Shown: positions 36,005 through 45,538, counted from the first letter of the stretch. The stretch is DNA of 64,000 nucleotides from Trueperaceae bacterium (GCA_023954415.1 JAMLIB010000008.1:105257-169256), one strand, 5' to 3'. The notes: generated by a model from the sequence alone, not told the origin. A program made the numbers and translations.

Positions 36005-36358
36005 CGGGGTCGAGACCCCCGGTCGCTTAGCGGTGCCGCTGCCGACACGGCCGTCTCCGCGGCTGGGCGCCGCACCCAAGCGGGCCGCGTAGCGTTCGCC
36101 CGTTTCGGCCCGCCGAAGCGCGCGCCGCCAGCCCCTGCCGGGTAGACTGGACCCCGACTTGCGACCGCGGTAGCGGTCAAGCCGCGCGCGTGGCACCACT
36201 AGGCGTTCAGGCCCGGCCCCGCACGCGACCACGGAGTCGGCGGTTCCCGGTGAAGCCGAAGGCAGCACCCGCTTGCAGGCCAGCGCCGTCACGCCGCCGC
36301 GCACCCTTTAGGAAGCGAACCGCGAGTTCACGCCTCGCGGTGGACACGCGGAGGATTC
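36005..36358 (+). promoter_or_regulatory. gene-free region: gltA promoter and ~205-nt leader with hairpin
   Basis: No convincing gene lies here. GGGTAGACT (-10 TAGACT at 36143-36148) probably starts the gltA transcript, leaving a leader of about 205 nt. Near its end ACCGCGAG (36319-36326) and CTCGCGGT (36334-36341) form a perfect 8-bp hairpin with a 7-nt loop, ending 8 nt before the ribosome binding site GGAGG (36350-36354). I could not match the leader to a known riboswitch class. Confidence 0.5.
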
Positions 36359-37501
36359 ATGGAGCAGACGATCAACCGAGGTCTAGATGGCGTCTACATC
36401 GATACTAGCGCCATCTCTTTCATCGACGGCGGCAAGGGCCAGCTCGTCTACAGCGGTTACGACATCACCGAACTCGCCGACAAGGCCAGCTACGAAGAGG
36501 TCGTCTACCTGCTCTGGAACGGCAACCTGCCCAACCGACAGCAGCTCGAGGACTTCAAGGCCGAGATCGCCCCGCACTACGCCGTGCCGGACGCCGTGTA
36601 CGACCTCTACCGCAACCTGCCTCACGGGCACTCGCCGATGCACGCCATCCGCACGGCCGCGTCCATGCTCGGCGCCTACGACGATGACCCGGACGGCGTC
36701 GACCTACCTAACGTCCGCCGCATCGGCCTCAAGCTCCTCGCCCAGTTCCAGACCATCACGGCGGCCTACGAGCGCATCCGCCGGGGTCTCCAGCCGGTCG
36801 CCCCACGCCCCGACCTCAGCCTGGCCGGCAACTTCCTCTACACCCTTACCGGCGAGGTCCCGTCGGAGGCCGCCACGCGCGTGATGGACGTGGCGCTGGT
36901 GCTGCACGCGGAGCACGGCTCCAACGCGAGCACCTTCGTGGCGCGCGCCACCGCCTCGACCCTCACGGACGTCTACAGCGCCATCACCGCGGCCATCGGC
37001 GCCTTGAAGGGGCCGCTACACGGCGGCGCCAACACGGCGGTCATGCAGGCGCTCGAAGGGATCGGGGACGTGGCGGGCGTGGAGCCGTACGTGCTCGGCG
37101 TGCTCGCGAAGCCGGGCGGCCGCGTCATGGGCTTCGGCCACCGCGTCTACAAGGTCCTCGACCCGCGCGCCCAGGTGCTGAAGGAGGTCAGCCGCAAGCT
37201 CGCGCTGGAGTCCGGCGACTCGAAGTGGTTCGACATGAGCCTCGAGATGGAGCGCGTGATGGACCGCGAGATGGCCAAGGAGGGCAAAGAGGTCAAGCCC
37301 AACGTGGACTTCTTCTCCGCCTCCGTCTACCGCATGCTCGGCTTCCCGTCCGACATGTACACGCCCATCTTCGCCGTCGCCCGCATCAGCGGCTGGATGG
37401 CGCACCTCTTCGAGCAGTACGCCGACAACCGGCTCATGCGGCCGCGCCTCGCCTACTCGGGCACCATGGGGCTCGAGTTCGTGCCCATCGAGCAGCGCTG
37501 A
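36359..37501 (+). CDS. gltA: citrate synthase (short, Gram-positive-type)
   Basis: The 380-residue enzyme condenses acetyl-CoA and oxaloacetate. Catalytic residues are in GPLHGGAN (His), MGFGHRVYK (His) and KPNVDFFSASVY (Asp). The size matches the small dimeric citrate synthases that lack the N-terminal regulatory domain of E. coli GltA, so strong NADH control is not expected. 2-Methylcitrate synthases look similar, but no prp genes are adjacent. GGAGG lies 4 nt before the ATG. Confidence 0.93.
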   Translation: MEQTINRGLDGVYIDTSAISFIDGGKGQLVYSGYDITELADKASYEEVVYLLWNGNLPNRQQLEDFKAEIAPHYAVPDAVYDLYRNLPHGHSPMHAIRTAASMLGAYDDDPDGVDLPNVRRIGLKLLAQFQTITAAYERIRRGLQPVAPRPDLSLAGNFLYTLTGEVPSEAATRVMDVALVLHAEHGSNASTFVARATASTLTDVYSAITAAIGALKGPLHGGANTAVMQALEGIGDVAGVEPYVLGVLAKPGGRVMGFGHRVYKVLDPRAQVLKEVSRKLALESGDSKWFDMSLEMERVMDREMAKEGKEVKPNVDFFSASVYRMLGFPSDMYTPIFAVARISGWMAHLFEQYADNRLMRPRLAYSGTMGLEFVPIEQR

Positions 37502-37543
37502 TCGGCCACTGAGCGCCGGACGCTAGCGACGCCGTAACGACGA

Positions 37544-37580
37544 CGGTCGGGCCCTGTCAGCGAGTGACCGGCCCCGACCG
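37544..37580. terminator. candidate bidirectional terminator between gltA and hydrolase
   Basis: CGGTCGGGCC (37544-37553) and GGCCCCGACCG (37570-37580) form a near-perfect hairpin with one bulged base between two convergent genes. T-runs are absent, as for most candidates here. Confidence 0.4.
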
Positions 37581-37599
37581 CTTGGGCGGCGCGCTTGTC

Positions 37600-38825
37600 T
37601 CAGTCGACCGCGGCGCGCACCTGCAAACCGGCGAGGAACTCGCGCAACCAGAGCGCGTAGCGCGCGGGGTCGTGGTTCCACGCTTCCACGTGCTCGACGC
37701 CCGGCAGGCGCAAATAGGTCAGGGGCGAGCGCACGGCGGCCGCGAAGGCGTCCACGGCGGCGATGGGCACGGTCGAGTCGTCCTCGCCGGCGATCAGTAG
37801 CACGGGCACGCCGATGGCGGGCGCGTAGGCCGCCTGCTCCAAACCCCCGAAGTCGACGCCCGTACGCAAGCGCGCGGTGAGCAACGCCAGGCGGGTGAGG
37901 GTGGCGGGGAGGGGCATGCCGGCCTTCTCGGCCCCGAGCTCCACCACGGCCGAGACGCTCACGAGCGGCGAGTCGAGCACCAGGCCGACGACCTCGGGCG
38001 CCGCCTGCGGCCAGCGCTCGAGCGCCTCGAGCGCTACTGCCCCGCCCATCGAGAGACCGTAGAGGACGACGCGGTCGTGCCCGCGCCTGGCGAGCTCGAG
38101 CGCTCCCACGAGGGCGTCCTGCCACTCGCTGGCGCCGTAGTGGTAGAGGCCATCCGGGCTCGGGTCGCTGGCGTCGTGGTTGCGGTAGGCCAGTGCCAGC
38201 ACCGGCAGCCCCGCCTCGTGTAGCGCCTGGGTGAAGCGCAGCGTCTCGATCAGCTCGCCGCGCCGCCGCCCGTGAAGGAGGAGCACGGCCGTGCGCTGCT
38301 CACCGGGCACGTACCAGGCGCGCAGCTTGCCGACCGGCCCCTGCAACGTCAGGTCCTCGAAGGGCAGCCCCAGGTCCGTCAGCGGGTCGTGGCGGTAGTA
38401 GAAGTTGTCCATCCGCGCCGGGGCGCCCGCCGCCGGCGGTGTGCCACCAAGCAACTCGACCGCGCGGGTCACGACTCCACCCGCGTCGGAGAGCGTCTCG
38501 CCCAGCGCGGCGTAGCCGCCTTCCCACATGACGGCGTAGGTGCCTTGGAGCCGCGGGTTGGCGTGCTGCGCGGGTCGCGCCGCGCCATCCGCCGCGGTGT
38601 GACCGGCATCGTCACCGGCGGCGTGCCCCGGCAGCTCCGGCGCCGGGATCCCGACGGCGTAACGCCCGCCCCCCAGCTCCGCCACGGCCGTGAGCTCGAA
38701 CTCCGGCATCAGCCCATAGGGGCTTGGCACGATCACGCGGCTGGAGAGGACCCAGCCGACGGCCGCCACGGCGGCGACCGCCAGGACGACCAGACCGACG
38801 AGCGACCAGGCGAGCACGGCGCGCC

Positions 38826-38829
<4 letters not shown>
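37600..38829 (-). CDS. membrane-anchored alpha/beta hydrolase
   Basis: The 409-residue protein begins with one transmembrane helix (about residues 5-30), a ~160-residue extracytoplasmic region and an alpha/beta hydrolase domain. Nucleophile Ser is in GLSMGG, the acid in AGEDDSTVP and the His in PGVEHVEAW. The GTG start overlaps the purA stop by 4 nt (GTGA). The substrate is unknown; a lipid or peptide ester is possible. Confidence 0.85.
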
Positions 38830-40037
<1,208 letters not shown>

Positions 40038-40207
40038 CCGCCCTCCACGGCCGGCGCGCCCGCCCGCGTCTCGCATGGGCGCCTCGAGCCTCGGGCAGCC
40101 TACCAGGCCCCAGCCTGGGGAGAAGAGGCCGCGCGGGGCGAGGGGCGAGCGCGGGGCTACCGCGGCGCGTTGGCCGCCGCCGCTAGCGCGAGGCGCGGCC
40201 GCGGGAG

Positions 40208-40213
40208 TACTCT
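40208..40213 (+). promoter_or_regulatory. -10 box (TACTCT) of the PuuD-like gene
   Basis: TACTCT ends 6 nt before the ATG at 40220, implying a leaderless transcript. Confidence 0.5.
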
Positions 40214-40219
40214 GGCACG

Positions 40220-40957
40220 ATGTCCGACCATAGACCGCGCGTCCTGCTCAGCACCGGAATCAGCGTTCGCACCACGGGCCTCCTACGCGAGGACTCCGGC
40301 ACCGGACGCAACTACTCGCAGGCCGTCGCGCTGGCGGGCGGTCTGCCGACCATGGTGGCCGTGCTGGACGAGCAGCTCGTCGGGGAGTACGCGGCCGTGA
40401 ACGACGCCCTCCTCCTCACGGGCGGCGTCGACGTCGACCCCGCCCTCTTCGGCGCCACCCCGCACCCCGACCTCGGCAGCGTCGACGAACGCCGCGACGC
40501 CTTCGAGATCGCGCTCTACCACGCGTTCCGCAAGCTGGGTAAGCCGGTGCTGGGCATCTGCCGCGGTCACCAGGTCATCAACGTGGCCGAGGGCGGCACC
40601 CTGCACCAGCACGTCCCCGCGCTGCCGGAAGCGTGGCAGCACGAGCAGCACGACCTGCGCGGCTCGCCCCTCCACCCGGTGAAGCTCGCGCCCGGCAGCC
40701 GTTTGGCGAGCGCCTTCGGCAAGACGGACGTACGCACGAACAGCTACCATCATCAGGCCGTCGATGTCGTCGGAGCCGGCCTCAAGGCCGTGGCGCACTC
40801 GGGCGACGGGCTCGTCGAGGCCGTCGAGGAGCGCCACGGCTCCTGGGTCCTTGGCGTCCAGTGGCACCCGGAGATGGCCTACAGGGAGCACCCGGAGCAC
40901 CTCGCCCCGTTCCGGCTCCTGCTCGAAGCCCTCAAGGCGGTGGGCGCCAGGGCCTGA
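40220..40957 (+). CDS. gamma-glutamyl-gamma-aminobutyrate hydrolase family (class I glutamine amidotransferase-like)
   Basis: The 245-residue cytosolic enzyme has the catalytic Cys in GICRGHQ and the His-Glu pair in VQWHPEM, with LLTGGVDVDP typical of the peptidase C26/PuuD family. It would hydrolyse a gamma-glutamyl amide, for example in polyamine catabolism. No other puu genes are nearby, so the substrate is inferred from family only. It ends 2 nt from the convergent fRMsr gene. Confidence 0.88.
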   Translation: MSDHRPRVLLSTGISVRTTGLLREDSGTGRNYSQAVALAGGLPTMVAVLDEQLVGEYAAVNDALLLTGGVDVDPALFGATPHPDLGSVDERRDAFEIALYHAFRKLGKPVLGICRGHQVINVAEGGTLHQHVPALPEAWQHEQHDLRGSPLHPVKLAPGSRLASAFGKTDVRTNSYHHQAVDVVGAGLKAVAHSGDGLVEAVEERHGSWVLGVQWHPEMAYREHPEHLAPFRLLLEALKAVGARA

Positions 40958-40959
40958 GT

Positions 40960-41487
40960 TCAGCCGCGGGTCGCCGCCCGCCAGTCGACGACCGGCGTGA
41001 TGTCCTTGACGATCGTCTCGAGGGCGCGCCTGTCCTCGATGTCGAAGTTGGCCACCCTGGCGCTGTCGAGGTCGAGCACGCCAACCACCTGAGCGTCGAC
41101 GACGATCGGCACGACGATCTCGGAGCGCGAGCGCGCGTCGCAGGCGATGTGGCCGGGGAACGCGGTCACGTCCGGCACGACCTGGGTGCGGCGCTCGGCG
41201 ACGGCCGCGCCGCACACCCCCCGGCCCACGGCGATGCGCACGCAGGCCGGTCGGCCCTGGAACGGCCCGAGGACGAGCTCGCCGCCCTTCATCAGGTAGA
41301 AGCCGGCCCAGTTGAGCCCTGGGACGTGCTCGAAGACGGCTCCCGCGACGTTGGCGAGGTTCGCCAGCCAGTCCGTCTCGCCCTCGACGAGCGCGAGGAC
41401 GTAGCGGCGCAGTTCGATGTAGCGGTCGTTCTTGCTGGCGCCCTCGGCGAGGGGCGGCACGTAGTCGACCTCGTGACGAGTGAGCAT
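40960..41487 (-). CDS. msrC: free methionine-(R)-sulfoxide reductase (GAF-type)
   Basis: The 175-residue single-GAF-domain enzyme reduces free Met-R-sulfoxide. The three redox cysteines are placed as in the family: GRPACVRIAVGRGVCG (two) and GHIACDARS. The SEIVVPIV stretch completes the signature. It lies 3 nt after the VOC gene and is probably cotranscribed with it; an oxidative-stress repair role is consistent. Confidence 0.93.
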   Translation of the reverse strand: MLTRHEVDYVPPLAEGASKNDRYIELRRYVLALVEGETDWLANLANVAGAVFEHVPGLNWAGFYLMKGGELVLGPFQGRPACVRIAVGRGVCGAAVAERRTQVVPDVTAFPGHIACDARSRSEIVVPIVVDAQVVGVLDLDSARVANFDIEDRRALETIVKDITPVVDWRAATRG

Positions 41488-41490
41488 CGC

Positions 41491-41928
41491 TCAGTTGCCA
41501 CCGGAGCGGTTGCCCGCGAAGTAGACCATCCAGTGGATGCCGTAGCGGTCCTTGAGCGCGGCGTAGAGCTCCGCGAAGCCGGCGTCGCCGAGGGGCATGA
41601 CGACCTGCTGAGCGCCGGCGCTCAGGCCGGCGTACAGCCGCCGCGCCTCGTCCGCGTTGTCCACGCCGATCATGACGTGGGTCGAGGTGCCGAACTCGAC
41701 CTTCCCCATGCGCTGCGGGGCGTCGCTCGCCATCAGGACCCGCCCGTCGGCAAGGCTGAGCGACGCATGCATGACCTGGTCGAGCTCGTCCTCCGACACG
41801 CCAGCGTCGCCCCCGGGGAAGTCCTTGAAGCGGATGACCTCCAACTCGCCGCCGAACACCGACTGGTAGAACTTCATGGCTTCCTCGGCGTTGCCGGAGA
41901 AGTTCAGGTAAGGATCGAACCGCGCCAT
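41491..41928 (-). CDS. VOC-superfamily protein (PhnB/glyoxalase-like)
   Basis: The 145-residue protein has the two beta-alpha-beta-beta-beta modules of the vicinal oxygen chelate fold, opening with FDPYLNFSGNAEEAMKFY, the usual PhnB-like start. Reaction and substrate are not predictable. AGGAG lies 5 nt before the ATG. Confidence 0.88.
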   Translation of the reverse strand: MARFDPYLNFSGNAEEAMKFYQSVFGGELEVIRFKDFPGGDAGVSEDELDQVMHASLSLADGRVLMASDAPQRMGKVEFGTSTHVMIGVDNADEARRLYAGLSAGAQQVVMPLGDAGFAELYAALKDRYGIHWMVYFAGNRSGGN

Positions 41929-41992
41929 GGTGCTCCTCGTTTCCGGGCGACCGACTCGGCGCCCAGGGCTGGGCGTCCACGATACACGCAGT

Positions 41993-42475
41993 TCAGCCCT
42001 CCAGTTTGCGCCAGCCCCAGATCCTCATCGTGACATCGCCGGGGAGCTTGTAGCCGTACTCCGAGAGCTGGCGCGTGACCTGCCCGCGGTGGTGCGCGTC
42101 GTGCTGCATCAGGTACGCCATCATCATCGCCGTGCGTCTGGGCATGCCGGGTATGCGCCCATCGCCACGCAGGACGGCGCCCGTGAACAGGTCGACAAGG
42201 ACCTTGCGGTTCTCGGCCAAAGCGGCGACCGCCTCGGCCTTGCTGACCGTCTTGGAAGGCAGCGAGTCACCCACGGGCGCCTTCGCCATCTTGGTGAACG
42301 TGCGCCTGAGCCCGTAGCTGTGCGCCACGATGGCCGCGATGGTGCGCCCCTTCTGCAAGGGCGGGGCGTGCCAGTACTCGTCCGGCACGGCCGCCACGAG
42401 CACCTCGGTGACCTCGAGGGCGTGAGCGAACGCCTCCAGCAGCTCGCGCTCCAGGTCGAGCGGGTTCCTCGCCAT
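41993..42475 (-). CDS. DinB-like four-helix metalloprotein
   Basis: The product has about 160 residues and the DinB/YfiT fold: His in VAHSYGLRR and the His cluster in QHDAHHRGQV would bind a divalent metal. Family members include thiol-dependent S-transferases and stress proteins; Deinococcota carry many. The ATG at 42475 is preferred to an upstream TTG because it starts the first helix and lies 9 nt after a TACCTT -10 box. Confidence 0.82.
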   Translation of the reverse strand: MARNPLDLERELLEAFAHALEVTEVLVAAVPDEYWHAPPLQKGRTIAAIVAHSYGLRRTFTKMAKAPVGDSLPSKTVSKAEAVAALAENRKVLVDLFTGAVLRGDGRIPGMPRRTAMMMAYLMQHDAHHRGQVTRQLSEYGYKLPGDVTMRIWGWRKLEG

Positions 42476-42484
42476 CTCATGCGT

Positions 42485-42490
42485 AAGGTA
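42485..42490 (-). promoter_or_regulatory. -10 box (TACCTT) of the DinB-like gene
   Basis: TACCTT on the minus strand lies 9 nt before the ATG at 42475, near-leaderless geometry. Confidence 0.35.
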
Positions 42491-42575
42491 GAGGCGCCGC
42501 GGCGCTGCCGTCAAGCGCGCCGCCCCAACGCGAACCTCGGCACCGACCCGCGCGCTCCCTGGCGAGCCACCCCGG

Positions 42576-42603
42576 TTGACACGCGGCTCTCACCTGTTAC
42601 ACT
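42576..42603 (+). promoter_or_regulatory. strong sigma70-type promoter of the aroF-tyrA operon
   Basis: TTGACA (42576-42581) is a perfect -35 box, followed by 16 nt and TACACT (42598-42603) as -10, with the extended TG at 42595-42596. This is the best promoter in the window. Transcription would start near 42610, next to the ATG of the leader peptide at 42611. Confidence 0.75.
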
Positions 42604-42610
42604 CTCCGCC

Positions 42611-42718
42611 ATGACCAGACCGCTCTCGGGAGGTGGTGCCGTGGACGATGGCTATGACTATAGCTACGCGTATCCGCTCGACGTCGCCACCCTAGCGGTC
42701 GTGGACGTCACCCCGTAA
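42611..42718 (+). CDS. Tyr-rich leader peptide of the aroF-tyrA operon
   Basis: A short reading frame of 35 codons (ATG 42611) or 25 codons (GTG 42641, preceded by GGGAGG at 42628-42633) ends with TAA at 42716. It contains the heptapeptide YDYSYAY with Tyr codons at 42653, 42659, 42665 and 42671; three are TAT, rare in this genome. It lies directly downstream of a strong promoter and 202 nt upstream of DAHP synthase. I infer a translated leader that senses Tyr-tRNA charging. It is not homologous to any protein I know, and the downstream RNA folding is not computed. Confidence 0.6.
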   Translation: MTRPLSGGGAVDDGYDYSYAYPLDVATLAVVDVTP

Positions 42719-42746
42719 GCGCTCGCGGCAGCACGGATGCCAACCG

Positions 42747-42801
42747 CCCGGACAGTGCCTGACTGCCCGGGTCGCGCCAAGCGGAGCGCCCACACGGGCT
42801 C
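42747..42801 (+). terminator. candidate attenuator hairpins in the aroF leader
   Basis: CCCGG-A-CAGT (42747-42756) and ACTG-C-CCGGG (42762-42771) pair around a 5-nt loop with one mismatch. A second hairpin joins GAG/CTC and CCC/GGG around ACAC (42784-42801). No T-run follows either, so whether they terminate, or need Rho, is open. They sit between the Tyr-rich leader and aroF. Confidence 0.4.
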
Positions 42802-42920
42802 GCAGACCCACACGTAACCGAACCCGCCGGCCAAGCCAGCGCCGCCGTGGCGCCGCGACCGCCGACCCGCACCGTGAACTCAACGCGCGCCACGGATGGC
42901 GCAACCCAAGGAGAACAGCC

Positions 42921-43952
42921 ATGGTCATCGTCATGACCAAGAACGCCGCGAAAGAGTCCCTAGAGCGAGTTCTCTCCGAGGTGAGGGCCCGCGGCTTCAC
43001 GCCCCATGTCAGCGAGGGCGAGTCACGCACCCTCATCGGCGCCATCGGCCCGGCCCCGACGGAGGAGGTCAGGGAGCAGTTCGCGGCCCTGCCCGGCGTC
43101 GACACCGTCATGCGCATCTCCAAGCCGTACAAGCTCGCCTCGCGCGAGTTCAGGCACGACGACTCGACGGTAACGATCGGCACGCCAGGCAGGGGCGGCG
43201 TCCAGACGGGCAACGGCACCTTCGTCGTGGCCGCCGGGCCGTGCGGTGTCGAGACCCGCGAGCAGCTGACCGCCGCCGCCGCCATCGTCAAGAAGCACGG
43301 CGCGGCCGTCTTGCGCGGCGGCGCCTACAAGCCGCGCACGAGCCCGTACTCGTTCCAGGGGCTCGGCCAGGAGGGCCTGAGGATCCTCGAGGACGCCCGG
43401 GCGGCTACCGGCCTCCCGATCGTCACGGAGGTCACGGCGCCCGAGCTCGTCGAGACGGTGGCGAGCAGCGCAGACATGCTCCAGATAGGGGCGCGCAACA
43501 CGCAGAACTTCGCCCTCCTCGCTGAGGTCGGCAAGGCCGGTAAGCCCGTGCTCTTCAAGCGCGGCATGAGCACGTCGATCAGCGAGTTCCTGCAGGCCGC
43601 CGAGTACGTGCTCAGCCAAGGCAACCCGAACGTCGTGCTGTGCGAGCGCGGCATCAGGACGTTCGAGACGAGCACGCGCTTCACCCTCGACGTGAGCGCC
43701 GTGCCCGTGCTCAAGGAGCTCTCCCACCTCCCCGTGTGGGTGGACCCGAGCCACGCCGCCGGCCGGCGCGGGCTCGTGCCGTCCTTGGCGCTGGCCAGCG
43801 CGGCCGCAGGCGCGGACGGCCTCATCGTCGAGGTGCACGCCAAGCCGGAGGAGGCCAAGTCCGACGCGGCGCAGCAGCTCGACGACGCCGAGTTCGGGCA
43901 GCTCATGGCGCGCTTGCGCGGCGTGGTGGCCGCGCTCGGCAAGAGCCTGTAA
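42921..43952 (+). CDS. aroF: 3-deoxy-7-phosphoheptulonate (DAHP) synthase, class I beta with regulatory N-domain
   Basis: The 343-residue enzyme condenses PEP and erythrose 4-phosphate, the entry step to aromatic amino acids. Residues 1-~75 form a ferredoxin-like/ACT-like domain, as in the Thermotoga enzyme where it mediates Tyr feedback; the (beta/alpha)8 catalytic domain follows, with metal ligands in AGPCGVET (Cys) and VDPSHA (His) and the substrate loop RGGAYKPRTSPYSFQG. AAGGAG lies 7 nt before the ATG. It is followed 5 nt later by prephenate dehydrogenase. Tyr probably acts both on the enzyme and on the leader. Confidence 0.95.
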   Translation: MVIVMTKNAAKESLERVLSEVRARGFTPHVSEGESRTLIGAIGPAPTEEVREQFAALPGVDTVMRISKPYKLASREFRHDDSTVTIGTPGRGGVQTGNGTFVVAAGPCGVETREQLTAAAAIVKKHGAAVLRGGAYKPRTSPYSFQGLGQEGLRILEDARAATGLPIVTEVTAPELVETVASSADMLQIGARNTQNFALLAEVGKAGKPVLFKRGMSTSISEFLQAAEYVLSQGNPNVVLCERGIRTFETSTRFTLDVSAVPVLKELSHLPVWVDPSHAAGRRGLVPSLALASAAAGADGLIVEVHAKPEEAKSDAAQQLDDAEFGQLMARLRGVVAALGKSL

Positions 43953-43957
43953 GCCGC

Positions 43958-45058
43958 ATGGAGGAGCCCCCGCTCTTCGGCACCGTCGTGATCGCCGGCG
44001 TCGGCCTCATCGGCGGCTCCATCGCGCTCGGCACGCGGCGGCGGCGGCTCGCTCGCCGCGTGATCGGCTTCGACCGCGACCCCGGCGTGCTCGACGCCGC
44101 CAGGGGCCTCGGCGCCATCGACGAGGCCCAGTTGGCGCCCGGGCCGTGGCTGCGCGAGGCCGACCTGGTGATCCTCGCCGCGCCGGCCCGCGCCCTCGTG
44201 ACCATGGGCGAGGCGTTGCTGCCACACCTGAATGAGCGCGCGATCGTCACGGACGTCGGCAGCGTCAAAGGACCGGTGGTCGCCGGGATGAGGCGAGCGC
44301 GCTTCGTAGGCGGGCACCCCATGGCGGGCAGCGAGCGGGGCGGCATCCTCAACGCCGATGCCGCGCTCATCGAGAACGCCGTCTGGGTCCTGACGCCGGA
44401 GCCCGATGTCACCGACCCGGCCGCGTTGTCCGCCGTCCGTGAGTACGTGACGGCCCTCGGCGCCAGGCCCATCGAGGTGAGCCCCGCTCTGCACGACCGC
44501 CTGGTGGCGACCGTCAGCCATCTCCCCTACCTCGCCTCCGTGGCGTTGACGGCGCTCGTCGCGGAGGGCGAGGAGCGCTCGCTCAAGATGCTCCTGGCTG
44601 CCGGCGGCTTCCGCGACCTCACGCGCGTCGCGAGCGGCGACCCGCTAATGAGCCGCGACATGGTCGCCGGCAACCGCGCGGCCGTGCGCGACGCGCTGCA
44701 CGCGTTCCGGGCGCAGCTCGACCGTCTCGAGGGCCTGCTGGACGACCCCGACGGGCTGCTCACCGCCGGCGAGACGGCCAAGTTGACCCGCGACGGCATC
44801 CCCATCGTGCGGCGCAGCCTCCTGCCCGCCAGGCACGAGGTCGTCCTCGCCGTGCCCGACCGGCCGGGTGAGCTGGCGCGCATCACGCACGCGCTCGGCG
44901 AGGCCGGTGTGAACGTGAAGGACATCGAGGTCCTCGGCATCCGCGAGACGGGCGGCGCCATCCGGCTCGCCTTCGAGACGAGTGAGGAGCTCGTACTGGG
45001 CGGAGAGGCGCTGCGCGCCGCCGGCTACGAGGTGCATAGCCGCAACGGTGCCGCGTAG
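43958..45058 (+). CDS. tyrA: prephenate dehydrogenase with C-terminal ACT domain
   Basis: The ~366-residue enzyme converts prephenate to 4-hydroxyphenylpyruvate. The NAD-binding motif is GVGLIGGS (about 15-22), the catalytic His region is GGHPMAGSERGG, and the second conserved His is in TVSHLPY. Residues from about 288 form an ACT domain (VPDRPGELARITHALGEAGVNV), likely for Tyr feedback. It is in an operon with aroF and a small downstream gene. Confidence 0.95.
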   Translation: MEEPPLFGTVVIAGVGLIGGSIALGTRRRRLARRVIGFDRDPGVLDAARGLGAIDEAQLAPGPWLREADLVILAAPARALVTMGEALLPHLNERAIVTDVGSVKGPVVAGMRRARFVGGHPMAGSERGGILNADAALIENAVWVLTPEPDVTDPAALSAVREYVTALGARPIEVSPALHDRLVATVSHLPYLASVALTALVAEGEERSLKMLLAAGGFRDLTRVASGDPLMSRDMVAGNRAAVRDALHAFRAQLDRLEGLLDDPDGLLTAGETAKLTRDGIPIVRRSLLPARHEVVLAVPDRPGELARITHALGEAGVNVKDIEVLGIRETGGAIRLAFETSEELVLGGEALRAAGYEVHSRNGAA

Positions 45059-45060
45059 CC

Positions 45061-45303
45061 ATGCAGCGCGGGGAGCTGTTCGAGCTGGCGGTGAAGCGGG
45101 CGACTACCTACCTGGACCGCGTGCTGCCTGCCTGGCGGCGGGAGCCACACCAGCCCTCGGAACTGCGTGCGGCCCTGGAGCTCTGGTACCTGCGCACGCG
45201 CTTCGCGTACCGCGTGCCGCTAGAGGAGGTCGTGGCGGCCCTCGTGGCGCCGCGCGCGGCCGATGAGCCCGGCGTAGCCGACGGCAGCAGCGGCAAGGAC
45301 TAG
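45061..45303 (+). CDS. small helical protein of unknown function
   Basis: The 80-residue product starts 2 nt after the tyrA stop. It is mostly helical, with a conserved-looking core (YLDRVLPAWRREPHQPSELRAALELWYLRTRFAY) and a disordered acidic tail. I do not recognise it. Tight spacing suggests cotranslation with tyrA; no function is implied by sequence. Confidence 0.55.
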   Translation: MQRGELFELAVKRATTYLDRVLPAWRREPHQPSELRAALELWYLRTRFAYRVPLEEVVAALVAPRAADEPGVADGSSGKD

Positions 45304-45447
45304 CTGGGCTTTGCACCCGCCCCAGCGCACCCTTGGCGCCTATCTAGCCCGCGTGCGCGACCCTGGCTGAGGGTATGTCGGGGCGGTGGGGCGCGGCGTT
45401 GGAGGCCAGGACCATGGGCCTCCGTCGCGGTGCCGCGCAAGTCAACC

Positions 45448-45509
45448 AAAGTTGTCGCTCAACCTCAGTTACCGGCTAGCGCTAGCGAAGGTTGGTCGCT
45501 AACCTTAGT
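45448..45509. repeat. pair of ~22-bp repeats, each an inverted repeat around TCGCT
   Basis: The units at 45448-45469 and 45488-45509 agree at most positions. Each folds on itself: GTTG/CAAC around TCGCT in the first and AAGGTT/AACCTT around a 7-nt loop in the second. CAAC at 45443-45446 can alternatively pair with GTTG at 45451-45454. CTAGCGCTAG lies between the units. Start-to-start spacing is 40 bp. Confidence 0.55.
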
Positions 45510-45520
45510 CGAGACCCACA

Positions 45521-45538
45521 GGGGGCTCGAGAGCCCCC
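45521..45538. terminator. GC-rich hairpin, candidate bidirectional terminator
   Basis: GGGGGCT and AGCCCCC pair around CGAG, a very stable 7-bp stem between convergent genes. No T-run follows on either strand. Confidence 0.45.

Noticed and set aside
36143..36358. A known riboswitch in the gltA leader
   Set aside because: I looked for cobalamin, TPP, SAM and glycine-type core motifs and found none that fit; only a generic hairpin is supported.
36190..36408. A 72-codon frame in the gltA leader
   Set aside because: It overlaps the gltA start in another frame, is Arg/Pro-rich noise, and lies where a structured leader is more likely.
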